Assembly (NCBI GenBank): GCA_014379065.1
Contig: JACMMM010000269.1
Span: 1-15,037 of the forward strand
DNA: 15,037 nt
Source of the DNA: Saprospiraceae bacterium
GTDB taxonomy: Bacteria; Bacteroidota; Bacteroidia; Chitinophagales; Saprospiraceae
Direction of reading: 5' to 3'
Each line of letters opens with the position of its first letter. Within the stretch, counting starts at the first letter, position 1. The notes below the pieces were generated by a model. It did no database searches. It was not told the DNA's origin and saw only the letters and a program-made list of their open reading frames with translations. The translations under genes and the position numbers were made by a program. This document shows positions 14,058 to 15,037 of this stretch, in pieces.

Positions 14058-15037
14058 CGCTGCTGCCACCGCCAAGCGTCCTCAAGCGCTTCTTGGATCG
14101 AACGCTTGGTTTGCCAGCCGAGCAGTTTGTGTGCTTTTTGCACATCGGCCCAGACGGCTACCACATCCCCTTCTCGCCTCGGCCCAATGGAGTAGGGTAG
14201 GGGCTTTCCACTGATTTTTTCAAAAGTTTTGACCAGTTCCAGAACGGTGTTTCCCTGCCCAGAGCCAAGATTGAAGGTGTCGTAAAAATTTGATCCTGAA
14301 TTGTTTATCGAATAACGAAGCGCCGCTACATGCGCTTCCGCGAGATCCATGACGTGAATAAAATCGCGAATACAAGTCCCATCGGGCGTAGGGTAATCGT
14401 CGCCAAAAATCGTCAGCGACTTGCGCAGACCCGCAGCCGTTTGGGTCACGAAAGGCACGAGATTGCTCGGTACCCCACGCGGCAATTCCCCGATATGCGC
14501 CGATGGGTGCGCTCCGATGGGGTTGAAATAACGCAATGAAATGCTCTTCAACGGCTTGGCAGCAGCCACATCGCGCAAGATTTCTTCGCCCATCTGTTTG
14601 GTATTGCCATAGACAGAAGCGGCAGGTTTTATGGGGGTTTGTTCCGTTACGGGCGAGGTGTCTGGTTCGCCATATACCGTGCAAGAGGAGGAAAAAATAA
14701 GGTTCGATACGCCCTCGGCGAGCATGGCATCGAGCATAGTGAGCAATGAACCGATATTGTTGCTGTAATACACCAAGGGTTCTTCCATGGATTCCCCTAC
14801 AGCCTTGAACGCGGCAAAGTGAATGACGCCGCCGATTTTTTCGTCGCGCAAGATTTGACGCATTGCAGCATAATTATTGCAATCCAGCACATGGCAAGGC
14901 ACCTCGTGGCCCAAGATTTTTTTCAAACCCGCCAGAACGGATGGCTCGGAGTTGGAAAAGTCGTCCACGATAATGGGATGGAAGCCCGCCTCCGTGAGCG
15001 ATACAACGGTGTGTGAGCCAATAAAGCCGGCGCCGCC
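14039..15037 (-). CDS. galE: UDP-glucose 4-epimerase (first few codons beyond the right edge)
   Basis: There are 332 residues in the window, reading in from the right edge. The codons at the edge give GGAGFIGSHTVVSLTEAG, the NAD-binding glycine loop of an extended short-chain dehydrogenase, so only about seven or eight residues (strand beta-1) are missing. The family landmarks are all present: IIVDDFSNS, VIHFAAFKAVGES, the catalytic SSSCTVYGEP and YGNTK (Y-x-x-x-K), and RYFNPIGAHPSAHIGE. Further on are TPDGTCIRDFIHVMDLAEAH and NLGSGQGNTVLELV. GalE interconverts UDP-glucose and UDP-galactose for glycan synthesis or galactose use. A GTG at 14968 is an internal codon and not the start. The C terminus (LIVDH, stop) is encoded by the flanking tandem repeat, so the last few residues are probably not ancestral. 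Confidence 0.95.
   Translation of the reverse strand, partial: GGAGFIGSHTVVSLTEAGFHPIIVDDFSNSEPSVLAGLKKILGHEVPCHVLDCNNYAAMRQILRDEKIGGVIHFAAFKAVGESMEEPLVYYSNNIGSLLTMLDAMLAEGVSNLIFSSSCTVYGEPDTSPVTEQTPIKPAASVYGNTKQMGEEILRDVAAAKPLKSISLRYFNPIGAHPSAHIGELPRGVPSNLVPFVTQTAAGLRKSLTIFGDDYPTPDGTCIRDFIHVMDLAEAHVAALRYSINNSGSNFYDTFNLGSGQGNTVLELVKTFEKISGKPLPYSIGPRREGDVVAVWADVQKAHKLLGWQTKRSIQEALEDAWRWQQRLIVDH

Noticed and set aside
14966..14968. GTG as the galE start codon
   Set aside because: The upstream codons in the same frame encode the conserved GGAGFIGSH NAD-binding loop, so the true start is beyond the right edge.

Overview
The window looks like chromosomal DNA from a member of the Bacteroidota, plausibly the Saprospiria. 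Four things support the phylum. There is a C-terminal sorting domain of the type IX secretion system (T9SS type A). The cytochrome b subunit of succinate dehydrogenase is of the b558 type. Lipoprotein signal peptides end in Cys-Lys-Lys-Asp-Glu. Most starts lack a clear Shine-Dalgarno sequence. The class-level placement is inference. Nothing resembling a plasmid, prophage or insertion sequence was seen. The accessory signals are small repeats sitting in and between housekeeping genes.

Layout, left to right. (1) 1-1517, minus strand: three exported proteins read in the order lipoprotein, secreted lectin-like protein, outer-membrane beta-barrel protein. The barrel gene runs off the left edge. 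(2) 1584-1653: a perfect 21-bp inverted repeat. (3) 1664-4299, minus strand: sdhC and sdhA with a 4-bp overlap. The iron-sulfur gene sdhB, which usually follows sdhA, is not there. (4) 4300-4665: a divergent control region. (5) 4666-6222, plus strand: an OmpA-type protein with eight calcium-binding thrombospondin type 3 repeats, closed by a strong intrinsic terminator. (6) 6409-8307, plus strand: a ThiF/E1-like adenylyltransferase fused to a GNAT acyltransferase. (7) 8397-11264, minus strand: a 955-residue T9SS-secreted beta-rich protein. (8) 11397-13904, minus strand: a glycerol module, glpD then glpF. (9) 13957-14057: a 14-bp tandem repeat. (10) 14039 to the right edge, minus strand: galE, lacking only its first few codons.

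The genes fall into metabolism (succinate oxidation or fumarate reduction, glycerol uptake and oxidation, UDP-galactose interconversion) and envelope or secretion (OmpA, T9SS cargo, lipoprotein, barrel). SdhCA and GlpD both feed electrons to the quinone pool. GlpF would supply glycerol, but no glycerol kinase is visible here.

The most striking observation is a 45-bp palindromic element present twice in the glycerol module at 42 of 45 identical bases. One copy lies between glpD and glpF. The other lies inside glpD, as part of a 54-bp in-frame insertion bounded by a 10-bp direct repeat. It adds 18 residues to an otherwise ordinary GlpD and recalls the Rickettsia palindromic elements that insert into open reading frames. 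The second item of interest is the E1-like/GNAT fusion, whose two activities have no obvious partner in the neighbourhood.
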